A DNA stretch of 64,000 nt from Luteimonas sp. S4-F44 (GTDB lineage Bacteria > Pseudomonadota > Gammaproteobacteria > Xanthomonadales > Xanthomonadaceae), in the NCBI RefSeq assembly GCF_022637415.1, contig NZ_CP093340.1, positions 1,302,001 to 1,366,000 on the forward strand, written 5' to 3'. The translations under genes were made by a program, and so were the position numbers. The notes beneath the pieces were generated by a model. The model worked only from the letters and a program-made list of their open reading frames with translations, made no database searches and had not been told where the DNA came from. The first letter of the stretch is position 1. Each line of letters opens with the position of its first letter. Below are positions 27,969-37,187 of this stretch, in pieces.

Positions 27969-28199
27969 ATGAGATCTGGATCCAAAAATGCTATGCGCCC
28001 GCTTCCGTTGGCCATCGCAGCATTTGCCGCGTTGGCTGCGTCTTTCACTGTCCGAGGGCCCATTGCACCTATCTCCCTGATCATATGCATTCTTCTAGCC
28101 ATCCCATTGATGCTTGTGAAGATTAGGCCCTACCCGGCGATTGGGGTAACTGTGCTTGCTGTAGCCATTGGAAGGGGTCTTGTCTATTTCATTTATTAA
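27969..28199 (+). CDS. Small hypothetical membrane protein (76 aa)
   Basis: I do not recognise this protein. It has a short basic N-terminus and two hydrophobic segments (about residues 12-29 and 33-48), then a third moderately hydrophobic stretch to the C-terminus at IGRGLVYFIY. It has no cysteine and no charged residue in the segments. It starts 41 nt after the Fur box and ends 11 nt before the secreted-protein gene, so the two form an operon. An ATG at 27993 would remove the first eight residues; neither start has a strong ribosome site. Composition is lower in GC than the neighbours. It could be a small inner-membrane partner or immunity-type protein for the next gene product, but nothing in the sequence proves that. 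Confidence 0.6.
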   Translation: MRSGSKNAMRPLPLAIAAFAALAASFTVRGPIAPISLIICILLAIPLMLVKIRPYPAIGVTVLAVAIGRGLVYFIY

Positions 28200-28210
28200 A
28201 GGAGTAATTT

Positions 28211-29062
28211 ATGTGTAGAATAGGACTGGCCGCATTCTTGCTTTTATTTGCTGGTCTAGTGGTTGCAGATGCGCAGGCTCAACAAAGAGGTGGATTGTAT
28301 GCCGTGCCTTGCGAAGGCTGCTCGGTACAGCAGATGAGAGAAGTGGCTGATGCTGAGCTCGATATTGGAGGTGTGATCGTTTACAACCTCGCCAACGCGC
28401 AGATGATCAGCATCATTAAAACGCCATATGGCGTAATGCATGACGGCCCAATCAGCGCTGAGCTGCAGTACTACTTCGATGATTTGGTGGGGCTGTATCA
28501 GGCGAACGGTAATTCCCTGGATTACATCGTCGAATTGACGGATTTTCAGGGGGGCTTGAGTTTCCAGGTTGCGAGCCAGCCGGATAATCTGCCTTTGAGT
28601 GCTACAGAGGCGTTGGCGAGCTCGTCTCGGATGAACAATCTTCGCAACTATCTTTACAGTACATATGTCGGCTACATTGCTGGTGCGCATACATTCTTGC
28701 GTCCATTTAACCCGGTGACATGGCTAAATCCCGACTACGGGTTGATCCGCACGCAAGTAATTTTTCCTGACGGTTCTAGCATAGTTCTCTACTTTGACCC
28801 TGGTAGCAATGATGTTTCTCAGTGGACCTACTCTCCGGGAACGGCGCGTGACGCGAACAATAATTCGATACCACAAAATGCGGAGGAGTTCGCTGGAGGC
28901 GGCTATCGAGAGTATGACTTCAGTGGACTTCCGCAATCGAGTATCAACGACTGGGTGAATTGGGCTGCGATGAACGGCATTCCTGTCACGGGAGGCCAAA
29001 CCGGAAGAATGGGATGCACGTCAGCTGGTGGAAGTACGGTGTGCACGTGGATTGCGTTCTGA
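28211..29062 (+). CDS. Hypothetical secreted protein with N-terminal CxxC (283 aa)
   Basis: I do not recognise the family. Residues 1-23 are a Sec signal peptide (cleavage likely after AQA23). The mature protein opens with VPCEGCS (Cys34/Cys37) and ends with a second cysteine pair in MGCTSAGGSTVCTW. The middle is rich in Tyr, Asn, Ser and beta-type segments, with no transmembrane helix after the signal. A good ribosome site (AAAGGAG) lies 6 nt before ATG. It follows the 76-aa membrane gene by 11 nt and would share its Fur-type control. GC is clearly below the surroundings. Iron binding, adhesion or a toxin role would all be guesses. Confidence 0.75.
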   Translation: MCRIGLAAFLLLFAGLVVADAQAQQRGGLYAVPCEGCSVQQMREVADAELDIGGVIVYNLANAQMISIIKTPYGVMHDGPISAELQYYFDDLVGLYQANGNSLDYIVELTDFQGGLSFQVASQPDNLPLSATEALASSSRMNNLRNYLYSTYVGYIAGAHTFLRPFNPVTWLNPDYGLIRTQVIFPDGSSIVLYFDPGSNDVSQWTYSPGTARDANNNSIPQNAEEFAGGGYREYDFSGLPQSSINDWVNWAAMNGIPVTGGQTGRMGCTSAGGSTVCTWIAF

Positions 29063-29110
29063 ATCTAGATGGGTGATTTGCGCGCACGTTTAGTTCGATT
29101 CGCTAACGAG

Positions 29111-29133
29111 AAGGGCTGCCGTTGGCAGCCCTT
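29111..29133 (+). terminator. Hairpin after the secreted-protein gene
   Basis: A perfect 10-bp stem (29111-29120 with 29124-29133) and a 3-nt loop lie 48 nt past the stop. The T-run is missing, so termination would depend on the stem alone or on another factor. Confidence 0.55.
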
Positions 29134-29242
29134 CAACGTGGGGCTTCGCGCCGAATGAGCCGTAAATCAGTCAGTTGGTCGAGGTTTTACAGGTCAGCCG
29201 AGTCAGTCGCTCAGCGTGGTCATCCAACGCATGCGCTGAGGA

Positions 29243-29488
29243 TCAGGCAACATCGTAGTCGCCTCCCAGCGGTAAGTAGATGACATAGTCGTTGTTGAAC
29301 AGGGCCGGGGCAATCGCGACATAGCCGGCGGCCGCGTAGCCGTCGGCGACGCTGCGGATGTGGGCGTTGACGCCGAAGATCTCCTGCAGCACCACGATCG
29401 CGCCTTTGGCGGCGGCGCCATGCGGCGGATCGGCCCGCCAGGCATTGATCGGTCCCGACGCAGTGGCGACGACGATGTCCCGGCCCAT
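29243..29488 (-). pseudogene. Truncated dienelactone hydrolase fused to a foreign tail
   Basis: The first 64 codons match the intact hydrolase at 27421 with two amino-acid changes (V8A, Y23H). After APALF the sequence switches to an unrelated 17-residue tail, NNDYVIYLPLGGDYDVA, and stops. The triad residues are all lost, so it cannot be a working hydrolase. It keeps the native start and promoter region of the right-hand repeat. The tail reads like real coding sequence, perhaps the end of another gene. Confidence 0.85.
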
Positions 29489-29709
29489 GGCGGCGTCCTG
29501 TTCAGGTGACGCCCCGAGTCTACCCCAGGCCGGTGGCCGCAGGACCGCCCCGGCCGCCGCCGCTATACTGCGCGGCCCCTCGTGCCCGCACCCACGGACC
29601 GGCCCATGCCGGCCGGCGGCGCGCGTGGGCTCCTCCCTCCTGCACCCGCCACGGTTCCCATGTCCGCAGCCAGTCCCAAGGTCGGTTTCGTCAGTCTCGG
29701 CTGTCCGAA
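29297..29709. repeat. Direct repeat, right copy
   Basis: This is the partner of 27230-27642, in the same orientation and 2067 bp apart. It joins the truncated hydrolase to the intact rimO. Of eight differences within the hydrolase codons, six are synonymous. Confidence 0.95.
29574..29579 (+). promoter_or_regulatory. -10 box of rimO
   Basis: TATACT lies 81 nt upstream of the rimO start in otherwise GC-rich DNA, and is copied at 27497-27502 in the left repeat. The -35 region is not obvious. Confidence 0.5.
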
Positions 29710-31012
29710 GGCCCTCGTCGATTCCGAACGCATCCTCACCCAGTTGCGGGTCGAGGGCTACGACATCGTGCAGACCTACGACGATGCCGACGTGGTGGTC
29801 GTCAACACCTGCGGGTTCATCGATTCGGCGGTCGCCGAGTCGCTCGACGCCATCGGCGAGGCGATGGCCGAGAACGGCAAGGTGATCGTGACCGGGTGCC
29901 TGGGCAAGCGCCAGGAGATGATCCGTGACGCGCATCCGGGCGTGCTGTCGATCAGCGGGCCGCAGGACTACGGTTCGGTGATGGGCGCGGTGCACGCGGC
30001 CTTGCCGCCGCGGCACGATCCCTTCGTCGACCTGGTGCCCGATACCGGCGTCAAGCTGACGCCGCGGCACTATGCGTATCTGAAGATCTCCGAGGGCTGT
30101 AACCACCGCTGCAGCTTCTGCATCATTCCTTCGATGCGTGGCGACCTGGTGTCGCGCCCGGTCGACGACGTGTTGCGCGAGGCCGAGCGGCTGGTGCGCG
30201 GCGGCGTGCGCGAACTGCTGGTGATCTCCCAGGACACCTCGGCCTACGGCGTGGACGTGCGCTATGCCGAGCGGACGTGGCGGGATCGCGCGTACCAGAC
30301 GCGGATGAAGGCGCTGTGCGAAGGCCTGTCGGAACTGGGCGTGTGGACGCGGCTGCACTATGTGTATCCCTACCCGCACGTCGACGACATCATCCCGCTG
30401 ATGACCGAGCGCCATGCCGACGGCAGCCGCAAGCTGCTGCCGTATCTCGACGTGCCGTTGCAGCATGCCAGCCCGCGCATCCTCAAGCTGATGAAGCGGC
30501 CCGGCGCGATCGAGCGCACCCGCGAACGCATCGCGCGCTGGCGCGAGATCTGTCCGGACCTGACGATCCGCAGCACCTTCATCGTCGGCTTCCCCGGCGA
30601 GACCGAAGACGATTTCCAGCAACTGTTGGACTTTCTCGACGAGGCCCAGCTCGATCGCGTCGGCGCGTTCGCTTATTCACCTGTCGAGGGCGCGACCGCG
30701 AACCTGTTGCCCGATGCGGTGCCTGAGGCGGTGAAGCAGGAGCGGCTGGCGCGGTTCATGGACAAGCAGGCGGAGATTTCCGCAGCCCGGCTGGAGGCCA
30801 AGGTCGGCAGCGTGCAGTCCTGCCTGGTCGACGTCGTCGACGGCGACCTGGCGATCGCGCGCACGATGGGCGATGCACCCGAGATCGACGGCGTGGTGCA
30901 GATCCAGAATGGCCGCGAAGCCGGCCTGTGTCCCGGCGATTTCGTCGAGGTGGCGATCATGGGCAGCGACGAGCATGATCTCTACGGCGAAGTCGTGGAG
31001 ACGGATGCATGA
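29660..31012 (+). CDS. rimO: Ribosomal protein uS12 methylthiotransferase RimO
   Basis: The 450-residue enzyme methylthiolates an aspartate of ribosomal protein S12. The N-terminal cluster cysteines are in SLGCPK (Cys15), NTCGF and VTGC. The radical-SAM motif CNHRCSFC gives Cys147, Cys151 and Cys154. The C-terminal TRAM domain closes the protein ([20 protein letters not shown]). Start 29660 is supported by family length; the open frame runs 26 codons further upstream. The stop overlaps the next ATG by 4 nt. This is the intact copy; its first 17 codons are repeated at 27593. Confidence 0.97.
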   Translation: MSAASPKVGFVSLGCPKALVDSERILTQLRVEGYDIVQTYDDADVVVVNTCGFIDSAVAESLDAIGEAMAENGKVIVTGCLGKRQEMIRDAHPGVLSISGPQDYGSVMGAVHAALPPRHDPFVDLVPDTGVKLTPRHYAYLKISEGCNHRCSFCIIPSMRGDLVSRPVDDVLREAERLVRGGVRELLVISQDTSAYGVDVRYAERTWRDRAYQTRMKALCEGLSELGVWTRLHYVYPYPHVDDIIPLMTERHADGSRKLLPYLDVPLQHASPRILKLMKRPGAIERTRERIARWREICPDLTIRSTFIVGFPGETEDDFQQLLDFLDEAQLDRVGAFAYSPVEGATANLLPDAVPEAVKQERLARFMDKQAEISAARLEAKVGSVQSCLVDVVDGDLAIARTMGDAPEIDGVVQIQNGREAGLCPGDFVEVAIMGSDEHDLYGEVVETDA

Positions 31013-31413
31013 AACGATGGGCGAGCGGGATAGCGACGGGGCTGGTGCTGGCGTTCGTGGCCGGCACCGCAGGCGCGGCGGACGGGTTGAGCGGGACCTA
31101 TCGCCCGGTGGACGAGGATCCGGCGACGGCGCCGGCCGACGCGCAGCTGACGTTGCGGGCCGAGGGGCGCGGCTGGCTGGCGATGTTCCGGGGCGAGGGG
31201 CTGGCGATGCTGCCGCTCAGCGAGCGCGAGCAGGCCGGGCTGTTTCCCGGTGTCCCGCCCGAGGCCGGGCTGCAGTGCGCGTCGTCGAGCGCGTTCCTGA
31301 TGTGCCGCGTCGCACCGGGCACCGTGTTCCCGGACCAGAAGTTCACGTCGACGACCGGGTACTTCAGCGCGTTTTCGGACACGCAGATCCACGAGCTGCA
31401 GCGCATCGACTGA
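31009..31413 (+). CDS. Hypothetical exported protein (134 aa)
   Basis: The protein is not recognised. It has a signal peptide (MKRWASG to about residue 24, ending AGAAD) and a mature part of about 110 residues with [16 protein letters not shown] at the start and two cysteines (in LQCASSS and LMCRVAPG) that could form a disulfide. Its ATG overlaps the rimO stop (ATGA), so translation is coupled to rimO. A functional tie to ribosome modification is not evident. It is probably a small periplasmic protein. Confidence 0.7.
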   Translation: MKRWASGIATGLVLAFVAGTAGAADGLSGTYRPVDEDPATAPADAQLTLRAEGRGWLAMFRGEGLAMLPLSEREQAGLFPGVPPEAGLQCASSSAFLMCRVAPGTVFPDQKFTSTTGYFSAFSDTQIHELQRID

Positions 31414-31457
31414 GCGTCCGGCGAGGCGCGGGTCCGGCGCGCGCGCCCTAGGCGTAT

Positions 31458-32075
31458 CTACAGTGCGGGCGCTGCCTGCAAGGCCGTCTCGACATAGGCC
31501 CAGGTCGCCGCTTCGATCGCGTCGATCGCCGCGATCGCGCCGGGCAACAAGGCCCGTCCACCGTCGCCGCCATCGTCACGCATCCGCCCCGAGGCGTTGT
31601 AGTCGACCAGGGCCTGCCAGGCCGGCAAGCGCGCGTCGACGGTCGCAAGCAGCCGTCGCAGCGCTGCGTCCGCGGCCGCGTGCCCGGCACCATTCTCGTG
31701 CGCCGCCAGTGCGGCCTGCGCCCGCGCGCGGAACGCGGCGTCGAAATGGTGGGTGTCGGTCCGGGCCTCCCAGAACGTGCCGAGCCGGAAGCGCTCGTCG
31801 TCGGCAGCGCGCGCGCTGCGCCCGGAGGAGCTTGCGCTACGTTCGATCAGAAACGGCCGCAGCCGCGCGGCGAGCGCGGCATGGGCGTCGGTCGCCGCGT
31901 CAGCAGAAACCGGGACGGGCGCGGCCGCCGGCGACGTGGCGGTGGGGGCGGGGCCTGGACTGCAGGCGGCGAGGGCGCCGGCCAGCAAGCCGAGGCCGGC
32001 GCGGGTCCCGCCCGCGCGGTTCCGTCCGTTCGCAGCCGCGGCCGCCTGGCCACCGTGTCGGCGATTGCGGCGCAT
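31458..32075 (-). CDS. Hypothetical lipoprotein (205 aa)
   Basis: The protein is not recognised. After an Arg-rich start there is a hydrophobic stretch ending in LAAC, a lipobox (cysteine near residue 38), so it is probably lipid-anchored. A Pro/Ala-rich linker follows, then a helical domain of about 140 residues with little charge clustering. The start at 32075 is the last ATG before the lipobox with a free upstream region; it sits 1 nt from the greB stop, on the same strand. It may be part of the greB transcript. Confidence 0.6.
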   Translation of the reverse strand: MRRNRRHGGQAAAAANGRNRAGGTRAGLGLLAGALAACSPGPAPTATSPAAAPVPVSADAATDAHAALAARLRPFLIERSASSSGRSARAADDERFRLGTFWEARTDTHHFDAAFRARAQAALAAHENGAGHAAADAALRRLLATVDARLPAWQALVDYNASGRMRDDGGDGGRALLPGAIAAIDAIEAATWAYVETALQAAPAL

Positions 32076-32076
32076 G

Positions 32077-32583
32077 TTAGTCCGCGACGTAGTCGACCGA
32101 GACGATCGCAAATGTGGATGGCCCGCCCGGCAGTTCGACCGCGACCTCGTCGTCGACGCGCTTCTTGAGCAATGCGCGCGCCAGCGGCGAGTCGATACTG
32201 ATCCAGCCTTCGCGCGCGTCGGTTTCATCGGGGCCGACGATGCGGTAGCGGTTGCACTGCCCGTTGTCGAGGTCTTCCAGTTCGATCCAGGCGCCGAAGA
32301 ACACCGCCTCAGGATCGGTCGGTACGGTGTCGACCACGCGCAGTGCTTCGAGCCGTTTGCCGAGGTAGCGCACGCGGCGGTCGATCTCGCCCAGCTGTTT
32401 CTTGCGGTAGGTGTACTCGGCGTTTTCCGAGCGGTCGCCCTCGGCCGCCGCGGCCGACAGCGCGCGCACGACCTCGGGCCGGCGCACCCGCCACAGATCG
32501 TCGAGCTCGGCTTTGAGCCGGGCGTGGCCACCCGGGGTGATCAGCGCGGTGCTCTTCTCCGGTGGCGGGCGCCAGCGGCTCAT
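32077..32583 (-). CDS. greB: Transcription elongation factor GreB
   Basis: The 168-residue protein rescues backtracked RNA polymerase by stimulating transcript cleavage. It has the N-terminal coiled coil, with the acidic tip in [20 protein letters not shown], and the C-terminal FKBP-like domain ([20 protein letters not shown] and [16 protein letters not shown]). Those strings and the length favour GreB over GreA. The ATG overlaps the stop of the upstream ATPase gene by 3 nt. The much longer open frame on this strand is a shadow of that ATPase. Confidence 0.93.
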   Translation of the reverse strand: MSRWRPPPEKSTALITPGGHARLKAELDDLWRVRRPEVVRALSAAAAEGDRSENAEYTYRKKQLGEIDRRVRYLGKRLEALRVVDTVPTDPEAVFFGAWIELEDLDNGQCNRYRIVGPDETDAREGWISIDSPLARALLKKRVDDEVAVELPGGPSTFAIVSVDYVAD

Positions 32584-34070
32584 CGGCGTCCGATCCCGCC
32601 CAGCAGGTTGCGCACGATCCGGTTGGTGATCGAGCGCACCGCCTGCTTGCCGGCGGCTTGGACCGCCCCCTGGCGTCGCTTGGTGCCGAACAGGAACTCG
32701 TTGACCTTCTGGCCCAGCCCGCCCTCGGCCGCATCGGCGTCGCGGGACTTCGCCGGGGCGGCATCGCCGGCCGCAGTCGCGGCTTGCGCACGCTGGGCCA
32801 GCAGTTCGGCGGCCGATTCGCGATTGACCGGGGTGTCGTACTTGGCACCGACCGGGCTGCCGGCGCGCACCCGCGCGCGCTCGGCCTCGCTGATCGCGCC
32901 CATCCGGCAGCGCGGCGGTGCGATCAGAGTGCGCTCGACCGGTGCCGGCGCGCCGCCGGCCTGCAGCATCGAGACCAGCGCCTCGCCGGTCTTGAGCGTG
33001 GCGATCGTGGCGGCGACGTCGAGTGCGGGGTTGGGGACGAATGTCTGCGCGGCGGTGCGCACCGCCTTCTGGTCGCGCGGCGTGTAGGCACGCAGCGCGT
33101 GCTGCACGCGATTGCCGAGCTGGCCGAGCACGGCCTGCGGCACGTCGTCGGGGAACTGCGAGCAGAAATAGACGCCCACGCCCTTGGAGCGGACCAGGCG
33201 CACCACCTGTTCGATGCGTTGTTGCAGCGACGCCGGGGCGTCGCCGAACAGCAGATGCGCCTCGTCGAACACGAACACCAGCCGCGGCTTGTCGAGGTCG
33301 CCGACTTCGGGCAGCGTCTCGAATAACTGCGACAACAGCCACAACAGGAAGGTCGCATACAGCCGCGGCTTGAGGATCAGCCGGTCGGCGGCCAGGATAC
33401 CGATCACACCGCGGCCGTCGCTGCGGGTGCGCATCAGGTCGTCCAGCGCCAGCGCCGGTTCGCCGAAGAACGGCGCACCGCCGTCCTGTTCCAGCCGCAG
33501 CACCGCGCGCTGGATCGCCGCGACCGACGGTGCCGAAACCAGGCCGTACTCGGACGAGACCGCCTTGCGCTCTTCGGCGACCAGCCCCAGCAACGCGCGC
33601 AGGTCGTCGAGGTCGAGCAGCAACAGGCCGCGGTCGTCGGCGAGCTTGAACACGATGTCGAGCACGCCAGCCTGGGTGTCGTTGAGCTCGAGGATGCGCG
33701 CCAGCAGCGTCGGGCCCATCTCGCTGACCGTCGTGCGCACCGGATGGCCGGACACGCCGAACAGGTCCCAGAACACCACCGGGCTGGCCTCGCCTGCGTA
33801 GTCGGGCACGCCGATGTGCGCGGCACGCTCGCGCAGCGCCTCGCCGATCTCGCCCGGCACCGCCAGGCCCGCGACGTCGCCCTTCACGTCGGCCATGAAC
33901 ACCGGCACGCCGATGCGCGAGAACCCCTCGGCCAGCGTGGTCAGCGTGACGGTCTTGCCGGTGCCGGTCGCGCCGGCGACCAGGCCGTGGCGGTTGCCCA
34001 GCGCGGGCAGCAGGTGCACGGGGCCGCCGTCGGGCGTGGTGACGGCCTTGCCGATGAGGATCGGTTCCAT
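32580..34070 (-). CDS. HerA-like/DUF853 ATPase (YjgR family)
   Basis: The 496-residue protein has a Walker A in [11 protein letters not shown] (about residues 33-43), a Walker B in [12 protein letters not shown], and the [12 protein letters not shown] segment of DUF853 proteins. The C-terminal third is Ala-rich and basic ([20 protein letters not shown]). The family resembles HerA-type DNA translocases but has no settled function. Start 34070 ([10 protein letters not shown]) matches the family; upstream codons look non-coding. It is coupled to greB and divergent from the hydrolase gene at 34188. Confidence 0.87.
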   Translation of the reverse strand: MEPILIGKAVTTPDGGPVHLLPALGNRHGLVAGATGTGKTVTLTTLAEGFSRIGVPVFMADVKGDVAGLAVPGEIGEALRERAAHIGVPDYAGEASPVVFWDLFGVSGHPVRTTVSEMGPTLLARILELNDTQAGVLDIVFKLADDRGLLLLDLDDLRALLGLVAEERKAVSSEYGLVSAPSVAAIQRAVLRLEQDGGAPFFGEPALALDDLMRTRSDGRGVIGILAADRLILKPRLYATFLLWLLSQLFETLPEVGDLDKPRLVFVFDEAHLLFGDAPASLQQRIEQVVRLVRSKGVGVYFCSQFPDDVPQAVLGQLGNRVQHALRAYTPRDQKAVRTAAQTFVPNPALDVAATIATLKTGEALVSMLQAGGAPAPVERTLIAPPRCRMGAISEAERARVRAGSPVGAKYDTPVNRESAAELLAQRAQAATAAGDAAPAKSRDADAAEGGLGQKVNEFLFGTKRRQGAVQAAGKQAVRSITNRIVRNLLGGIGRR

Positions 34071-34187
34071 GGATTCGCAATGCTTGGAGGAAGTCGCGAT
34101 TCTAGGACCTCGTCGCTGCCGGTGCCGTGCCGTCGTCGCGGTGCGTGGCGCGCGCACAATGGATGCCTGTTCCCTCGGATCGTCGCC

Positions 34188-35501
34188 ATGCCCTCTCGAC
34201 TCCCGTCGCGGCTGGTCTGCTTGATTGCCGCGACCTTGCCTGCACTGGCCTTTGCCTGCGCGCTGCCTGCCCCGGACGGGCCGCTGCCGGTGGGCCTGCA
34301 ACGCTTCGAACTGGCCGACCCGGCACGGCGTGACGGGTCGGGCGATGCGTCCGAGGCGGTGCGGACACTGCCCGTCGTCACCTGGTACCCCGCCGCGCAG
34401 GCCGCGCCGCCACGCCCGTATCTGCCGCAGGACGAGGCGGCGCGGCTATTGCCGGCGCTGGCGCGCAATCTGGGCTACGCCGTCGACGACACCCGCGCGA
34501 TCGACGCCTGCACCGCCGCAGGCGCCGGGACGGGCATGGCGCCGCGGCCTGAGGACGGCTTCCCGGTGGTGATCCTCAGTCACGGCTTCTTCCTGTATCC
34601 GGCGCAGAACACCGCGCTGGCGCAATCGTTGGCCAGTCACGGCTATGTGGTGGTGGCGCTGGGGCATCCCGGCGACGCGGTGGATCTCGCGCTGTCCGAT
34701 GGACGGGTGGTGCCGACCGACATGCGCGCCGAGACGCCGGCGCTGCTGGAATGGCGCCGGCGTTTCCATGCCGCTGACGATCACGCCACGCGCGCCGCGT
34801 TGATCGACGGCTACGCACAGGCGCTGGCCGGCAGCCGGCTGGGGGCCAGCCAGGCGACCTGGCGCGAGGACGTGCTGTTCGCGGTGCGCGCGCTGCAGGC
34901 AGGGCAGGTGCCGCCGGCGTTCGCGCCGGTGCTCGCCGCGACCGACCCGCAGCGGCTGGCGATCGCCGGCATGTCCTTCGGCGGTTCGACCGCGGCGACC
35001 GCCTGCCAGCGATTGCCGACCTGCCGCGCGGCGGTGAGTCTGGACGGGTTGAATTTCGACCCCGGACTCTACGATGCCGACCTCGGTCGGCCGCTGCTGG
35101 CGCTGGCCAGTGACTGGGTGCGGTTTCCGCTCTACGACAGCACGCCCGCCGACCCTGCGTTTCACCACAACGACTATGCCTACGCGCGCTGGACACAGGT
35201 CGGGCTGGCGCCGGAGGTAATCCGGCTGCGCGTGCCCGGGACCCGGCACATGGCCTTCAGCGACCTGCCGCTGCTGATGACCGGACCGTCGTACGAAGCG
35301 CGCTTCGGCGATGCGGATGCCGCCGCGACCGCGCGCGGGATCGCCGCGGTGACGCGTGCGTTCCTGGCCCACCATCTCGACGTCGCGCCCGCGGCCGACC
35401 TCGATGCGGCGATCGACGCAGCCGGCTTCGCCCGCCATGACCCGGCACAGACCCGCGACTGGGCCCGCTCGCAGGCCGGGGCCGGGCAGCCGGACGGCTG
35501 A
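34188..35501 (+). CDS. Exported alpha/beta hydrolase (PAF-acetylhydrolase/DLH-like)
   Basis: The 437-residue protein has a signal peptide (to about residue 25, LPALAFACA), possibly a lipoprotein signal. The fold landmarks are the oxyanion loop ILSHGFFLYPAQN, the nucleophile elbow GMSFGGST with Ser263, and the likely catalytic histidine His354 in GTRHMAFSD. It resembles platelet-activating-factor acetylhydrolase-type esterases. The substrate is unknown. It stands alone, with a divergent ATPase gene upstream and a 77-nt gap to the transglycosylase. Confidence 0.8.
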   Translation: MPSRLPSRLVCLIAATLPALAFACALPAPDGPLPVGLQRFELADPARRDGSGDASEAVRTLPVVTWYPAAQAAPPRPYLPQDEAARLLPALARNLGYAVDDTRAIDACTAAGAGTGMAPRPEDGFPVVILSHGFFLYPAQNTALAQSLASHGYVVVALGHPGDAVDLALSDGRVVPTDMRAETPALLEWRRRFHAADDHATRAALIDGYAQALAGSRLGASQATWREDVLFAVRALQAGQVPPAFAPVLAATDPQRLAIAGMSFGGSTAATACQRLPTCRAAVSLDGLNFDPGLYDADLGRPLLALASDWVRFPLYDSTPADPAFHHNDYAYARWTQVGLAPEVIRLRVPGTRHMAFSDLPLLMTGPSYEARFGDADAAATARGIAAVTRAFLAHHLDVAPAADLDAAIDAAGFARHDPAQTRDWARSQAGAGQPDG

Positions 35502-35578
35502 GCCCGGCGACCGTCGGTCGCCTTGCCGCGGCGCGATGGCCGGGGCTACCCTGCCGGCCCCTCAGAGCGAAGTCCCGC

Positions 35579-37144
35579 ATGCCCGAGTCCCGGTTCTCCC
35601 GTCGTTTTCCGCTCGCGCACCTGGGTGCGCTGGCGCTGGCGCTGGTTCTGTCCAGTCACGCCACCGATGCGCAGGCCCAGTCGCGCCGCGACCGCGAGGC
35701 GGCCGAGGCGTTGAATCAGCGCATGCTCGATGCCGAGGGGCGCTACCGCGAAGCGCTGGTGCGCATCGCCAACGACGACCCGGCGGGCGTCGAGGCGAGC
35801 AATGCCGCGCTCGAGGACATGGAAGACGTGATGGTGGCCTGCGAGAAGCAGCGCGGCTGCAGCGTCCCGCAGCTGTTGACCAGCTACAAGCGCCTGCTCA
35901 AGGCCGATGCCGACGCGCAGGCCGGGCAGGGCGAGGACGACGCGCCGGTCGATGCGCCCGACGGCAGCCTGCCGACCGCCGATGTGCCCGCCGCTGCCAG
36001 CGCTTCGGCGCTGCTGAGCGAGGACGAGCGGTTCAAGCGCATGGTCGAGCTCAATCCCGCCGTCCAGGCCGGCATCCGCCGCTGGCTCACCGACATGCGC
36101 GTGTCGCTGATCACCAGCCACGAGAACTACCAGTACATGCGGCATCTGATGTCGCCGGCCTTCAAGCGCAGCGGCCTGCCCGAGGCGCTGCTGTTCGGCA
36201 TCATGGCCAAGGAATCCAACGGCCGGGTACACGCGCGTTCCCGTGCCGGCGCCGCCGGGCCGCTGCAGTTCATGCCGGCGACCGGGCGCCGGTTCGGCCT
36301 GGGCCCCGACGGCAGCGGCTTCGACACGCGCTACGACCCGCGCCAGGCGGCCGATGCGGCGGCGGTGTATCTCAACGAGCGGTTCGCGCAGCACGGCAAC
36401 GAGATCGAGTACTGGCTGGCCGCCTACAACGGTGGCGAGGGGCGCGCGCTGCGCGTCTATCGCGAGGCCGCGGGCCGGCGCTTCTGGGACCCGGACGTCT
36501 ACAACCAGTTCCCGCCCGAGACCCGCGACTACGTGCCGATGGTGATTGCCGCGGCGTGGCTGTACCTGCACCCGCAGGAGTACGGACTGACCTTCCCCAA
36601 GGTCGATGCGCGGCCGGCGACGTTCCGTCTCGAGCGGCCGGCGTCGATCTACGAGTTGACGATCTGCCTGGGCAACGGCAATACCCGCGACGGCTACATG
36701 CGCGCGCTGCGCAACCTCAACCCCAGCTTTGAGGCCGAGAGCCTGCTGCCGGTGGGCACCGTGCTCAACGGCACCGTGCGCATGGCTGGGCTGTATCGCC
36801 AGTGGTGCGTGCGCGGTGCGCGCGCCGACCTCGCGGCCGAGCTGGTGAACAGCGACCCGCGCGCGGCGATCGTGCGCACCGGTGCGATCGAGGTGTTGCC
36901 AGACGCGAACGCTGACGTGCCGGCGGCGCTGCCGGCCGCGCCCGCCGCTCCGCGGCCGCCGCAGGTCACCCCTGCGCCGGCGCCCGCGCGCAGCCATCGC
37001 GTCGCCCGCGGCGACACGCTGGGCAAGATCGCGCAGCGCTATGGCTGCAACATCTCGACGCTGGCGCGCGCCAACGGCCTGCGCGCGCCGGCATACGCGC
37101 TCAAGCCGGGTCAGACACTGACGCTGCAGGGCTGCGCGCGCTGA
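35579..37144 (+). CDS. Membrane-bound lytic murein transglycosylase (MltD-like) with LysM domain
   Basis: The 521-residue exported protein has a signal region ending DAQAQ. An N-terminal helical segment is followed by a lytic transglycosylase domain with the catalytic Glu212 in GIMAKESNGR, then AAGPLQFMPATGRRFGL and AAYNGGEGRALRVY. A Pro/Ala linker leads to one C-terminal LysM repeat (HRVARGDTLGKIAQRYGC, about residues 476-520) for peptidoglycan binding. It would cleave glycan strands to 1,6-anhydro ends. MltD usually has two LysM units; only one is clear here. Confidence 0.88.
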   Translation: MPESRFSRRFPLAHLGALALALVLSSHATDAQAQSRRDREAAEALNQRMLDAEGRYREALVRIANDDPAGVEASNAALEDMEDVMVACEKQRGCSVPQLLTSYKRLLKADADAQAGQGEDDAPVDAPDGSLPTADVPAAASASALLSEDERFKRMVELNPAVQAGIRRWLTDMRVSLITSHENYQYMRHLMSPAFKRSGLPEALLFGIMAKESNGRVHARSRAGAAGPLQFMPATGRRFGLGPDGSGFDTRYDPRQAADAAAVYLNERFAQHGNEIEYWLAAYNGGEGRALRVYREAAGRRFWDPDVYNQFPPETRDYVPMVIAAAWLYLHPQEYGLTFPKVDARPATFRLERPASIYELTICLGNGNTRDGYMRALRNLNPSFEAESLLPVGTVLNGTVRMAGLYRQWCVRGARADLAAELVNSDPRAAIVRTGAIEVLPDANADVPAALPAAPAAPRPPQVTPAPAPARSHRVARGDTLGKIAQRYGCNISTLARANGLRAPAYALKPGQTLTLQGCAR

Positions 37145-37187
37145 ACGCTGTGCGCGTCCTCTCCCGCATGCGGGGAGGGCGCGATGG

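Noticed and set aside
27646..29296. Possibility that the insert is an insertion sequence or prophage remnant
   Set aside because: No terminal inverted repeats, short target duplication, transposase, integrase or tRNA site were found. The flanking repeats are 413 bp of host gene sequence, which points to homologous recombination.
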